DNA from: Miltoncostaea oceani | GTDB taxonomy: Bacteria > Actinomycetota > Thermoleophilia > Miltoncostaeales > Miltoncostaeaceae | NCBI RefSeq assembly: GCF_018141545.1 | Contig: NZ_CP064356.1 | Coordinates: forward strand, 992,001-1,056,000 | Direction: 5' to 3' | DNA: 64,000 nucleotides | Part shown: in pieces, positions 34,423 to 43,259 of the stretch | How positions within the stretch are numbered: position 1 is the stretch's first letter | Layout: every line of letters begins with the position of its first letter | Position numbers and translations under genes: made by a program | The notes under the pieces: model-generated | The model's database searches: none | What the model was told of the DNA's origin: nothing | The model's input: only the letters and a program-made list of their open reading frames with translations

Positions 34423-35319
34423 GTGCCGGTCGACCGCCGACTGGTGACCCTCACCGCCGAGGACGGCGAGGTCCACGACGCCCTCTTCGAGATCGACGAG
34501 CGCGCCGCCCGCACCCGGGCCCGGGGGACGGGCCGCCGGACCGCCGTCATCCACATCCACGGGATCATGGGCAACTTCCTGGTGGGGACGTTGCGCTTCT
34601 ACCCGGCCCCGCTCGCCCGGGCGGGGTTCCCGGTGCTGGTGCTCGAGACCCGCATGGGCAACGTGGGGCAGCTCTTCGGCTCGGCGATCTTCGAGGAGGC
34701 GATCCGCGACGTCGACGCCGCGGTGCGCTGGCTGCGCGACCAGGGGTACGACACGATCGTCCTGTCGGGGTACTCGAGCGGCGCGACCCTCGCGACCCGG
34801 TACGCCGCGACGCAGCACGTCCCCGACCTGCGCGGCCTCGTCTGCCTCGGCAACCCGTGGGGGCTTCCCCAGTCGATGCAGCGCCGCGCCGACCACTTCG
34901 GCGCCCGGCCCGACTACCAGGAGCTCGTCGGCATGGTCCGGCGGGCGATCGGCGGCAACCCCGACGCCCCCGAGGACGACCGCCTGTTCGTGGTCGAGAG
35001 CAGCCGCGGGCCGTCGTCGCGCCCGGCGGACAGCGAGGTCTACACGTACCGCACGTGGTGGCACTCGCGCGGGCCGGCGGCGACCTCGGCGATGGCGTTC
35101 CGCCAGATCGGGCAGGTGTGGGCGCCGATCCTGCTGGTGCAGGGCACCGACGACGAGGTCGTGCAGTTCGAGGAGGCCGTCGCCCTCGCCGCGGTCGCGC
35201 GCGCCGCGGGCAACCGCGACGTCACGGTGATCCGCATCGACGGCATCGGGCATTCGTTCAAGGGCGGCGAGATCCCCACCCTCGACGCGGTCACCTCGTG
35301 GCTGCGGGAGCACGCGTGA
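34423..35319 (+). CDS. alpha/beta hydrolase (tandem copy 1)
   Basis: A 298-residue alpha/beta hydrolase. The nucleophile elbow is VLSGYSSGATLA with Ser in GYSSG, the oxyanion loop IHIHGIMGNF, an acid in VQGTDDEVVQFEE and the histidine in IDGIGHSFKGGE. Residues EVYTYRTWWHSRGP form a signature repeated in the next gene. Start GTG 34423. Stop overlaps the next start by GTGA, so the two paralogues are coupled. Substrate unknown; the shape suggests a dienelactone-hydrolase or esterase type enzyme. Confidence 0.82.
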   Translation: MPVDRRLVTLTAEDGEVHDALFEIDERAARTRARGTGRRTAVIHIHGIMGNFLVGTLRFYPAPLARAGFPVLVLETRMGNVGQLFGSAIFEEAIRDVDAAVRWLRDQGYDTIVLSGYSSGATLATRYAATQHVPDLRGLVCLGNPWGLPQSMQRRADHFGARPDYQELVGMVRRAIGGNPDAPEDDRLFVVESSRGPSSRPADSEVYTYRTWWHSRGPAATSAMAFRQIGQVWAPILLVQGTDDEVVQFEEAVALAAVARAAGNRDVTVIRIDGIGHSFKGGEIPTLDAVTSWLREHA

Positions 35320-36269
35320 CCCGCGTCGTCCACCGCGGCGGCCGGCGGCGGGTCCCCGTCTTCGGACGCGACGACCGCGGGCTCGCGATCGACCTGGTGA
35401 TGACGCACACCGAGGACGGCCAGAACTGGGACGGCATGCTCTTCCGGCCCGCCGACGTCGAGGACGCCCGCCGCCGCCGCCTCGCGGTCCTCGTCATCCA
35501 CGGCTCCGTCGGCAACTACCTGACCGGCGTGCCGCGGCGGGTTTCCTTCGGCCTCGCGAACGCCGGCTTCTCGGTGATGTCCGTCAACACCCGCATGGCG
35601 AACTACGGCGTCTTCTTCGGCGGCGGCCTGATGCACCGGACGCCCCTCGACCTGGACGCCGCCCTGCAGGTGCTCCGCCGCCGGGGCTTCCGCCGCATCG
35701 TCCTGCTCGGGTTCAGCATGGGCTCCACGATCGTGACCCACTACCAGGCACTGCGCCTCCCCCCCGACGTCGTCGGGGTCTGCACGCTCGCGCACCCCGC
35801 GTCGCTGCCGGCGGCGCTGCGCCTGCGGTGGGACCACTTCGGCGCGGAACCCGGGTACCAGGAGGTCGCCGAGACCGTCCACAACCGCCTCGCGCCCGAC
35901 TTCGAGGACGCGAGCCGCGACCGGATCTTCCTGGTGCGCCGCGCCCGCGGGTTCGGCGACCGCCCCCTCGACTGCGAGATCTGGACCTACCGCACCTGGT
36001 GGCACGCCCGGGGGCCGCGGGCGCCGCACGCCGAGTCGCGCCTGCGGGTCGGCCACGTCACCGTCCCCCTCGCGATCATCCAGGCGGGCGAGGACGAGCT
36101 GGTCCGGGAGGGGGAGGGCCCGGAGCTCGAGGCCCTGGCGCGCCAGGGCGACTGCCCGAGCGTCTACCGCACCACCATCCCCGACGCCGACCACGTCTTC
36201 ACGGGCCTCGACGCCGAGCTCATCGACGCGGTCGTCGGCTGGCTCGACCTGCGCCTGCCGGGCGGCTGA
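35316..36269 (+). CDS. alpha/beta hydrolase (tandem copy 2)
   Basis: A 317-residue paralogue of the preceding gene. Motifs: LVIHGSVGNYL (oxyanion loop), IVLLGFSMGSTIVTH (nucleophile Ser), IIQAGEDELVREGE (acid) and IPDADHVFTG (His). It shares EIWTYRTWWHARGP with copy 1. The N-terminal 25 residues are extra. The two hydrolases probably arose by duplication and may act as a heteromer or on related substrates (inference). It converges directly on the HDAC-family gene with no gap. Confidence 0.82.
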   Translation: MTRVVHRGGRRRVPVFGRDDRGLAIDLVMTHTEDGQNWDGMLFRPADVEDARRRRLAVLVIHGSVGNYLTGVPRRVSFGLANAGFSVMSVNTRMANYGVFFGGGLMHRTPLDLDAALQVLRRRGFRRIVLLGFSMGSTIVTHYQALRLPPDVVGVCTLAHPASLPAALRLRWDHFGAEPGYQEVAETVHNRLAPDFEDASRDRIFLVRRARGFGDRPLDCEIWTYRTWWHARGPRAPHAESRLRVGHVTVPLAIIQAGEDELVREGEGPELEALARQGDCPSVYRTTIPDADHVFTGLDAELIDAVVGWLDLRLPGG

Positions 36270-37424
36270 TCAGACCCCCGCGGCCGCCTTCGCCGCGTCC
36301 ACGGCGGCGTCGCCCTCCTCGTCGCCGCGGCGGCGGCTCTCCTCGTCGACCACGAACGGCGTGTCCCCCGACAGGACCGGGGTGAACGCCATCCCCGCCC
36401 GCTCGCGCGCCATGTCGAGCCAGGCGGGCGGCAGCTCCTCCGGCAGGGTCACCTCGAGCATCGCGGCGAGCTGGTACGCCCACAGCCGCGCCAGCAGGTC
36501 GATGTTGTACCCGCCCCCGGTGACCACCAGCCAGCGACCCTGCGCGGCGTCGAAGGCCAGGTCCCGCAGGATCCCGTAGAGGCGGGGGAACGCGGCGGTC
36601 GTGACCTGGAGGTGCGCCATCGGATCGGTGTGGTGCGGGTCGACGCCGGTCATCGTGACGACGACGTCGGGGCGGAAGCGGCGGACGACGGGCCCGACGA
36701 CCTCCTCCATCGCCCGCAGGTACGGGCCGTCGCCGCTGTACGGCGGCAGCGGCACGTTCACCGACGTCCCCTCGCCCGCGCCGACGCCGCGCTCGGCGAT
36801 GCCGCCGGTGCCGGGGTAGAGGTGGCGTCCCGTCTCGTGCACGGAGACGGTGAGGACCCGCGGGTCCTCGTAGAAGATCCACTGGACGCCGTTGCCGTGG
36901 TGCGCGTCGACGTCGATGTAGGCGATGCGCTCCGCGCCGCGCTCCAGCAGCGACCGGATCGCGACGGCGGCGTCGTTGTAGATGCACATCCCGGACGCGC
37001 GGTTCGCCATCGCGTGGTGCAGGCCGGCGGGCGCGGGGCAGAACGCCTGGACGGCGCGGCCCTCCCAGATCTCGATCGCCCCGGTGACGGCCGAGCCGCA
37101 CGCCGCGGCGGCGGCCTCGTGCATGCCCGGGCGGGCGCGGGTGTCGCCGTCCTGGAAGCCCCACATGCGGGCCTCCGGCTCGGCCGCCAGCGCCGGGTTC
37201 GCGCTGTACCGCTTCACCGCGTTCACGTACGCCGGCGCGTGCACCTCGATCAGCTCCGCCTCGGTCGCGAGGCGCGGGTCGTGGCAGGTCACGTCCGGGT
37301 GGTCGAGCAGGCCGTAGGCGCGCAGCAGCTCGATGCCGAGCTCGCGGCGCAGGGGCCGTTCGGCGTCGTCGCTCGGGTTGTAGGCCTGGAGGTGGGGTCC
37401 GTAGACGAAGGCGGTGGCGGGCAT
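36270..37424 (-). CDS. HDAC/AcuC-family deacetylase
   Basis: A 384-residue zinc hydrolase of the histone deacetylase superfamily. The active site residues appear in GLHHAMANRASGMC, AYIDVDAHHGNG (metal ligands Asp and His) and TGVDPHHTDPMA, with a final GGGYN loop (VVTGGGYNIDLLA). It removes acetyl or related acyl groups from lysine or small molecules; the bacterial AcuC relatives act on acetyl-CoA synthetase. The length and motif spacing are normal. The ATG at 37424 is clear. Confidence 0.9.
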   Translation of the reverse strand: MPATAFVYGPHLQAYNPSDDAERPLRRELGIELLRAYGLLDHPDVTCHDPRLATEAELIEVHAPAYVNAVKRYSANPALAAEPEARMWGFQDGDTRARPGMHEAAAAACGSAVTGAIEIWEGRAVQAFCPAPAGLHHAMANRASGMCIYNDAAVAIRSLLERGAERIAYIDVDAHHGNGVQWIFYEDPRVLTVSVHETGRHLYPGTGGIAERGVGAGEGTSVNVPLPPYSGDGPYLRAMEEVVGPVVRRFRPDVVVTMTGVDPHHTDPMAHLQVTTAAFPRLYGILRDLAFDAAQGRWLVVTGGGYNIDLLARLWAYQLAAMLEVTLPEELPPAWLDMARERAGMAFTPVLSGDTPFVVDEESRRRGDEEGDAAVDAAKAAAGV

Positions 37425-37522
37425 GGGCGGATCGTACCCACGGGTCCCGCGGGGAGGCCACCGCGGGGCGGCGGCCGCCGCCCTCGCCTAACGTCGACGT
37501 GAATCGAACGACGAGGAGCCCC

Positions 37523-38401
37523 GTGCCGCCGATCTCCGCCACCCTCCACACCGACCCGGGCTGCCCGTGGGCGTACTCGGCGCTGCCCGCCCTGCGGGTC
37601 ATCGACTGGCGGTACGGGTCCCAGATCACGTGGCGCCTCGTCGTGATCGGGTTGACGGAGGACGCCGCGCAGTACGCGGCCCGCGGGTACACCGTCGCCC
37701 GGAACCTCCGGGGCAACCTCGCGTTCCGCGACCGCTTCGGCATGCCGTTCGGCCTGCCCGCGAAGGAGCGCATCGCGGCGACCGGCCGCGGGTGCCGCGC
37801 GATCGTCGCGGCGCGCCTTGCCGACCCGGGGAGCGAGTGGCGCGTGCTGCGTGCCCTGCAGCTCGCCAACTTCACCACCCCGCTGCTGCTCGACGACGAC
37901 GATTCGGTGGTGGAGGCGCTGCGCGGCGTCGCGGGCGTCGACGTGGAGGCGATCCGGGCCGGGTTGTCCGACCCCGCGGTCGAGGCCGCCTACCAGGCCG
38001 ACCGCGCCGAGGCGCGCACCGCCGCGGGGTCCCCGGCCGAGCTGCAGGGCAAGACGGCGGCGACGGACGGGCCCGTGCGCTTCACGGCGCCGTCGGTGGT
38101 GTTCGAGGCGGGCGGCACCCGGCTGGTCGCCGGGGGCTGGCAGACGGTCGAGGCGTACGACGTCCTCGTCGCGAACCTCGGCCCCGGCCTGCGCCGCGCC
38201 GCCCCGCCGGCCGACCCGGCGCCCCTGCTCGACCGCTACCCCGAGGGGCTCGTCACCCGCGAGGTCGCCGCCCTCATGACGGAGGGCAACGACGACATCG
38301 ACGTCCCCACCGCGGAGCGGGCGCTCCTCGACCTGGTCGCCGCCGGACGGGCGCGCCGCACGCCGCTCGGCCAGGACGCCCTCTGGACGCCCGTGGCCTG
38401 A
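37523..38401 (+). CDS. DsbA-family thioredoxin-fold protein
   Basis: A 292-residue FrnE/DsbA-type protein. The thioredoxin fold begins ISATLHTDPGCPWAYSALPA, where CPWA occupies the active-site position but the second cysteine is missing, as in 2-hydroxychromene-2-carboxylate isomerase relatives. A helical insertion follows, and VVFEAGGTRLVAGGWQ contains the cis-proline-type strand. The GTG at 37523 has GAGGAG upstream; an in-frame GTG at 37499 lacks one. It is divergent from the HDAC gene. Function is inferred from fold only. Confidence 0.78.
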   Translation: MPPISATLHTDPGCPWAYSALPALRVIDWRYGSQITWRLVVIGLTEDAAQYAARGYTVARNLRGNLAFRDRFGMPFGLPAKERIAATGRGCRAIVAARLADPGSEWRVLRALQLANFTTPLLLDDDDSVVEALRGVAGVDVEAIRAGLSDPAVEAAYQADRAEARTAAGSPAELQGKTAATDGPVRFTAPSVVFEAGGTRLVAGGWQTVEAYDVLVANLGPGLRRAAPPADPAPLLDRYPEGLVTREVAALMTEGNDDIDVPTAERALLDLVAAGRARRTPLGQDALWTPVA

Positions 38402-38424
38402 GCGGCGCCGCGCGGGGCCGCGGG

Positions 38425-39045
38425 TCAGCCCGCGTCGGCCTCGGCCCGGTCCGCGGCGGTGTAGCAGGCGACGGTCAGCGCCTTCCCCGCCTCGCCCTCG
38501 TCGAGGAACGCGCGGGTGAGGTCCTGCGCGCGCTGGCCGGCGGCGGTGATCCGGTCGCCCGCCCCGGCCTCGCCGCGTCCGTACGCGTTCCACAGGTCGA
38601 GGGTGCGCTGCCAGGCGGCCGCCATCCGGGTGACGGTCGCGCGGTAGCGCCCGAGCTCGGCGACGCACTCGGCGCGGAAGTCGCCCTCGACGCCGCGCGC
38701 GGCGACCCGCACGTCGCGGCTCGCGTCGCGCATGGCGGTGGTGAGCCGGAGGTGGCAGGCGATCGCCTTCCGGGGCGTCGCCCCCGCCTCGAAGAGGCGG
38801 GTGGCCGTGTCGTTGCAGGCGTCGCCGTCGGCGACCCACGTGCGGTCCGCCTCGACGAGGGCGGTGAGCGCGGGGTTGAGGGCCGCGGACTGCTCCTCCC
38901 CGAAGTAGCCGGCGCGGGGATCGGCCGCGGTCGTGGCCGGCGTCGTCGCGCCGGCGGAGTCGTCGCCGCCGCCGCAGGCGGTGGCCGTCGCGCCGAGCAG
39001 CGCGACGAGGAGGAGGAGGGGCAGGAGGCGGGGGTGTCTGTTCAT
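38425..39045 (-). CDS. lipoprotein of unknown function
   Basis: A 206-residue exported lipoprotein. The signal peptide is RLLPLLLLVALLGATATAC with the lipobox ATAC, so the cysteine would be lipidated and the rest anchored outside. A Thr/Ala-rich linker follows, then a helical domain with four cysteines (DACNDTA, AIACHLR, AECVAEL, VACYTAAD). I recognise no domain. It is separated by about 100 bases from the GNAT gene upstream and has its own ATG at 39045. Confidence 0.78.
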   Translation of the reverse strand: MNRHPRLLPLLLLVALLGATATACGGGDDSAGATTPATTAADPRAGYFGEEQSAALNPALTALVEADRTWVADGDACNDTATRLFEAGATPRKAIACHLRLTTAMRDASRDVRVAARGVEGDFRAECVAELGRYRATVTRMAAAWQRTLDLWNAYGRGEAGAGDRITAAGQRAQDLTRAFLDEGEAGKALTVACYTAADRAEADAG

Positions 39046-39152
39046 GCCGGGATCCTCCCGGCGGCGGACCGCGACGACGCCATCCCCCCGGTCAGTACGC
39101 GCGGACGGAGTCGCGCGGGCCCCACCCGTCGACCGGGGGGGCCCCGCCACCC

Positions 39153-39632
39153 TCACCCGAGGTCCTTCTCCATGGCGAAGTTGTGGATCGCCACCCCGTC
39201 GATATCGAGGTCGCGGCGGTGCAGCTCGCGGAAGCCCCGCCGCGCGAAGAAGCGCCGGGCGGCCTCGCTCGCCTCGGTGTGCAGGCGCGCGACGCCGGCG
39301 GCGCGGGCGGCCTCCTCCAGCCGGTCGTAGACCGCCGCGGCGGCGCCGCGCCCCGCGAACTCGGGGGCGCAGTACAGGAAGTCGATGTGGCCGTCGGGCT
39401 CGACGTCGCCGAACGCGACGGGGCGGTCGTCGGCGTCGACGGCGACGACGACGGTGCGCCCGTCGGCGTTGCGGGCCGCGACCGCCTCGGCCGACGGGGC
39501 CCGCGCGGCCCACGCCGCCACCTGGTCGGCTGCGTAGTCGCGCGGGCCGAGGACCGTCACCGAGCGCCGGTACAGGTCGGCGATCGCCGCGGCGTCGCCG
39601 GGGCGCGCGGGACGGGTGCGCGGAGCCGTCAC
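39153..39632 (-). CDS. GNAT-family N-acetyltransferase
   Basis: A 159-residue acetyltransferase. The acetyl-CoA binding segment is LYCAPEFAGRGAAAAVYDRL, with HTEASEAARRFFARRGFREL following as motif B. It resembles ElaA/PhnO-type small GNATs. The substrate is unknown. The GTG at 39632 overlaps the SDR stop by 4 bases, making a three-gene unit of sirtuin, SDR and GNAT: an acetyltransferase co-expressed with a deacetylase, which may control the same acyl-lysine marks (inference). Confidence 0.85.
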   Translation of the reverse strand: MTAPRTRPARPGDAAAIADLYRRSVTVLGPRDYAADQVAAWAARAPSAEAVAARNADGRTVVVAVDADDRPVAFGDVEPDGHIDFLYCAPEFAGRGAAAAVYDRLEEAARAAGVARLHTEASEAARRFFARRGFRELHRRDLDIDGVAIHNFAMEKDLG

Positions 39633-40426
39633 ACGATCGAGCGGAGGAGGCCCCCGTCGACGCGCAGGGCGGCGCCGGTCGTGGCGGACGCCTGCTCCGA
39701 CGCGAGGTAGACGACGAGCGCGGCGACCTCGTCGGGGCTCGCGAGGCGCCCGATCAGCGACGTCGGGCGGTTCTCGGCGACGAAGGCGCGCCCCGCGTCG
39801 GTCATCGCGGCCTCGTCCATCGTCCCGTCCGGGTCGAGCATCGCGCGCAGCCCCTCGGTGAGGGTCGGGCCCGGGAGGATGCTGTTGACCGTCACGCCGC
39901 TGCCGGGCACCGCCTCCGCCATGCCGCGCGACACCGCGAGCTGGGCGGTCTTGGTCATGCCGTAGTGGACCATCTCGACGGGGATCTGCAGGGCCGACTC
40001 GCTCGACACGAAGACCACCCGGCCCCAGCCCCGCTCCACCATCCGCGGGACGTGGTGGCGGGCGAGGCGGACGCCCGACATGACGTTGACGTCGAAGTGG
40101 CGCGTCCACTCCTCGTCGGGGATGTCGAACACCGGCTGCGGCGTGAAGACGCCCGCGTTGTTCACGAGGACGTCCACGTCGGGGACGGCCTCGATCAGCG
40201 CCGCGCACCCATCGGCGGTCCCGACGTCGGCGCCGACGCCGCGCAGGTCCGTCGCGACGCCGTGCCGCTGGCCGATGACGCGCGCGACCTCCTCCGCCCG
40301 CTCCGGGTCGCGTCCGTTGACGACGACCGAGGTCCCCGCCTCCGCGAGGGCGGCGGCGACCGCGAGCCCGATCCCCGACGTCGACCCCGTCACGAGCGCC
40401 GTGCGCCCGCGCAGGTCGATCCTCAC
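39629..40426 (-). CDS. SDR-family oxidoreductase
   Basis: A 265-residue short-chain dehydrogenase. The cofactor motif is ALVTGSTSGIGLA, VDVLVNNAGV follows and the active site is VSSESALQIPVEMVHYGMTK with Ser, Tyr and Lys in place. The length and order match FabG-like enzymes. The GTG at 40426 overlaps the sirtuin stop and its own stop overlaps the GNAT start, so all three genes are translationally coupled. The substrate cannot be told. Confidence 0.9.
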   Translation of the reverse strand: MRIDLRGRTALVTGSTSGIGLAVAAALAEAGTSVVVNGRDPERAEEVARVIGQRHGVATDLRGVGADVGTADGCAALIEAVPDVDVLVNNAGVFTPQPVFDIPDEEWTRHFDVNVMSGVRLARHHVPRMVERGWGRVVFVSSESALQIPVEMVHYGMTKTAQLAVSRGMAEAVPGSGVTVNSILPGPTLTEGLRAMLDPDGTMDEAAMTDAGRAFVAENRPTSLIGRLASPDEVAALVVYLASEQASATTGAALRVDGGLLRSIV

Positions 40427-41190
40427 CCGTGGACCTCCATGGCGTCGATCGCCTCGATGACCTCGACGAGCTGCACCCCGGCGAGGCCGTGCAGGCGGAC
40501 GTCGGCGCGGTGGTCCCAGGGGGTCTCGCTCTGCGTCAGGATCGCCAGCTTCCCCCCGCCGTCCACGACGATCCCGGGGAGCTGGCTGACGGGGGCGACG
40601 ACGAGCGAGCTGCCGACGACGAGCATCACGTCGGCCCGGATCGCGTGGTCGTGGGCCGCCTCGATCGCCTCCGCCGGGAGGGGCTCGCCGAACAGGACGA
40701 CGCCGCTCTTCATCTGGAAGCCGCACGCCGAGCAGCGGGGCACGCCGTCCTCGGCGTCGTCGGCGCGGGCCTTCAGCTCGTCGCCGCTGATGCGGGCGTC
40801 GCACCGCAGGCACACCCCGTGCCCGAGGGAGCCGTGCACCTCGATCAGCTCCTGGGTGCCGGCCCGGGCGTGGAGGCGATCGATGTTCTGGGTGATGACG
40901 GCCTTCACCAGCCCGCGGCGCTCCAGCTCGGCGACCGCCTCGTGGGCGGGGTTCGGCGCGATGCCGTCGACCATGTCCATGCGGGGACGGTGGAAGCGCC
41001 AGAAGCGCTCCGGCTCGGTCACGAACGTCGCCATGGAGCCGACCTCCATCGGGTCGTTCTCCTCCCAGACGCCCCCCGCGGAGCGGAAGTCGGGGATCCC
41101 GCTCTCGGTGGAGATGCCGGCGCCGGTGAGGACCACGGCGTGCTCGGCGCCCATCAGCAGGCGGGCGAGGTCGGCGGGTGTGTCGGCCAC
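40423..41190 (-). CDS. NAD-dependent protein deacylase (sirtuin)
   Basis: A 255-residue sirtuin. NAD-binding GAGISTESGIPDFRS, the catalytic TQNIDRLHARAG and VHGSLGH, and the zinc cluster CLRCDARIS and CSACGFQ are all present. It removes acetyl (or longer acyl) groups from lysine using NAD+. The GTG at 41190 heads an operon with an SDR and a GNAT enzyme; sirtuin and acetyltransferase could work on the same proteins, such as acetyl-CoA synthetases, as known in other bacteria. Confidence 0.93.
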   Translation of the reverse strand: MADTPADLARLLMGAEHAVVLTGAGISTESGIPDFRSAGGVWEENDPMEVGSMATFVTEPERFWRFHRPRMDMVDGIAPNPAHEAVAELERRGLVKAVITQNIDRLHARAGTQELIEVHGSLGHGVCLRCDARISGDELKARADDAEDGVPRCSACGFQMKSGVVLFGEPLPAEAIEAAHDHAIRADVMLVVGSSLVVAPVSQLPGIVVDGGGKLAILTQSETPWDHRADVRLHGLAGVQLVEVIEAIDAMEVHG

Positions 41191-41233
41191 GACCTCACCC
41201 TACCCGGGCGGCGGCCCACTAAGCTGACCCCCG

Positions 41234-41950
41234 ATGCGAGCCGACGGACGACGCGCGGACCAGCTGCGCCCGATCGAGATCCTGCCGGGGTTCGTCGAGA
41301 CGGCGGACGGCAGCGCCCTCATCTCCGTGGGGCGCACCCGCGTCATCTGCACCGCCTCGGTCGACGAGAACGTCCCCGCCTGGATGCGCGGCCGCGGCCG
41401 CGGCTGGGTGACCGCCGAGTACGGGATGCTCCCCGCGTCGACGGGCGACCGCAAGGCGCGCGACATCAGCAAGGGGCGCCTCGACGGCCGCACCACCGAG
41501 ATCCAGCGCCTCATCGGCCGCTCGGTGCGCGCGGTGGTCGACATGCAGGGCCTCGGGGAGCGGACGGTCTGGCTCGACTGCGACGTCCTCCAGGCCGACG
41601 GCGGCACCCGCTGCGCCTCGATCTGCGGCGCCTGGGTGGCGTTGCGGCTCGCGCTCGGCGCCCTCGTGGAGAAGGGCGCCCTCGAGGCGCTGCCGCTGCG
41701 CGACTCCCTCGCCGCGGTGAGCGTCGGGATGGTCGACGGCGTCCCGCTGCTCGACCTCGCCTACGTCGAGGACTCCCGCGCCGAGTCGGACATGAACGTC
41801 GTCATGACGGGGTCGGGCCGCCTGGTCGAGGTGCAGGCGACCGCGGAGGGCCAGACCTTCTCGCGCCCCGAGCTCGACGTGCTGCTCGACCTGGCCGAGG
41901 CCGGCGTGACGCGCCTCACGGAGGCGCAGCAGGCGGCGGTCGCGCCGTGA
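41234..41950 (+). CDS. rph: ribonuclease PH
   Basis: A 238-residue phosphorolytic exoribonuclease that trims tRNA 3' ends. Diagnostic segments are GGAL-type [49 protein letters not shown] and [13 protein letters not shown]. The length is standard. The GTG of rdgB overlaps its stop by 4 bases, a conserved rph-rdgB operon arrangement. Confidence 0.95.
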   Translation: MRADGRRADQLRPIEILPGFVETADGSALISVGRTRVICTASVDENVPAWMRGRGRGWVTAEYGMLPASTGDRKARDISKGRLDGRTTEIQRLIGRSVRAVVDMQGLGERTVWLDCDVLQADGGTRCASICGAWVALRLALGALVEKGALEALPLRDSLAAVSVGMVDGVPLLDLAYVEDSRAESDMNVVMTGSGRLVEVQATAEGQTFSRPELDVLLDLAEAGVTRLTEAQQAAVAP

Positions 41951-42519
41951 GGATCGTGCTCGCCACCGGCAACAGCGACAAGGTCGCGGAGCTGCGCCCA
42001 CTGCTCGCGCCCCGCCGGGTCGACGGCGCGCCGGAGGGCTTCGACCCCGAGGAGACCGGGGTGACGCTGCTGCAGAACGCGTGGATCAAGGCCGCCGCCC
42101 TGCGCGACGCGGTCGACGACGACGCGATCGTGCTCGCCGACGACTCCGGCCTCGTCGTCCACGCGCTGGGCGGCCGGCCGGGTGTGTTCAGCGCCCGCTA
42201 CGCCGGTCCCGACGCGACGTACGCCGACAACTGCCGGCGGCTCCTCGACGAGATGGAGGGGGTCGACGACCGCTCCGCCGCGTTCGTCTGCGTGTTGGTG
42301 GGGCTCGGCCCCTGCGACATGATGCTGGTGTCCTGCGGGACGCTCCCCGGCACGATCGCCCCCGCGATGCGCGGCGGCGGCGGGTTCGGCTACGACCCCG
42401 TCTTCCTGCCCGCGGGCGACCCCCGGTCGCTGGCGGAGCTCACCCAGGACGAGAAGGCCGTCATCTCGCACCGCGGCCGGGCGGCGCGCCGGATGGCCGC
42501 GATGCTCCCCGCGGCGTGA
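41947..42519 (+). CDS. rdgB: dITP/XTP pyrophosphatase
   Basis: A 190-residue HAM1-like nucleotidase that removes dITP, ITP and XTP. Motifs: [13 protein letters not shown] at the start, [34 protein letters not shown] and [15 protein letters not shown]. The GTG start overlaps the rph stop, and the stop overlaps the downstream SDR start, so the whole set is coupled. Housekeeping function, soluble. Confidence 0.95.
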   Translation: MRIVLATGNSDKVAELRPLLAPRRVDGAPEGFDPEETGVTLLQNAWIKAAALRDAVDDDAIVLADDSGLVVHALGGRPGVFSARYAGPDATYADNCRRLLDEMEGVDDRSAAFVCVLVGLGPCDMMLVSCGTLPGTIAPAMRGGGGFGYDPVFLPAGDPRSLAELTQDEKAVISHRGRAARRMAAMLPAA

Positions 42520-43259
42520 GCAGCCACCTCGCGGGCCGGCGGGCCCTCGTCACGGGCGGCGCGATCCGCGTCGGCCGCGCGCTCAGCCTCGAGCTCGCCG
42601 GGATGGGCCTCGACGTCGCCGTGCACTACCGCTCGTCGGAGGCGCCGGCCGAGGAGACCGCCGCCGACTGCCGCGCCCGCGGCGTGCGCGCCGCCGCGGT
42701 GGGGGGCGACCTCGTCACCGCCGCCGGGTGCCGCGACCTGGTCTCCGCCGCGGAGGGTGCGCTCGGCGGCGGCATCGACGTGCTCGTCAACTCCGCCGCG
42801 AACTTCCTGTCGGCCCCGTTCGCCGAGACGACCGAGGACGACTTCGACCTGGCGCTGGCCGTGAACCTGAAGGCGCCGTTCTTCTGCTCCCAGGCCGTCG
42901 CGCCGGGGATGACGGAGCGGGGCTTCGGCCGGATCGTGAACATGGCCGACGTCGCGGGGCTGGAGCCGTGGCCGCGCTTCACCGCCCACTCGGTGGCGAA
43001 GGCCGGGATCGTGATGCTGACCGAGAGCCTCGCCCAGGCCCTCGCGCCCGCCGTCACGGTGAACGCGATCGCGCCGGGGACGGTGCTGATGCCCGACGGC
43101 TCCTCGGAGGACGCGGTGCGGCGGGCGCGGGAGAAGAGCGTCCTCGACCGGATAGGGTCACCCGACGACGTGGCGGGCGCGCTCCGCTACCTGCTGGAGG
43201 CGGACTACGTGACGGGTCACACCCTGGTGGTGGACGGCGGGCGACTGGTGAGGCCGTGA
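42516..43259 (+). CDS. SDR, pteridine-reductase-like
   Basis: A 247-residue short-chain dehydrogenase. The glycine motif is TGGAIRVGRA, the TGxxxRxG form seen in PTR1/FolM pteridine reductases instead of TGxxxGxG. Where the catalytic Tyr should be, the sequence is FTAHSVAKAG, so Tyr is replaced by His with Lys kept; NMADVAG replaces the usual NSS. Dihydropterin or a related reduction is possible, but the substitution makes that uncertain. It follows rdgB with a GTGA overlap and precedes a membrane protein gene in the same way. Confidence 0.85.
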   Translation: MSSHLAGRRALVTGGAIRVGRALSLELAGMGLDVAVHYRSSEAPAEETAADCRARGVRAAAVGGDLVTAAGCRDLVSAAEGALGGGIDVLVNSAANFLSAPFAETTEDDFDLALAVNLKAPFFCSQAVAPGMTERGFGRIVNMADVAGLEPWPRFTAHSVAKAGIVMLTESLAQALAPAVTVNAIAPGTVLMPDGSSEDAVRRAREKSVLDRIGSPDDVAGALRYLLEADYVTGHTLVVDGGRLVRP

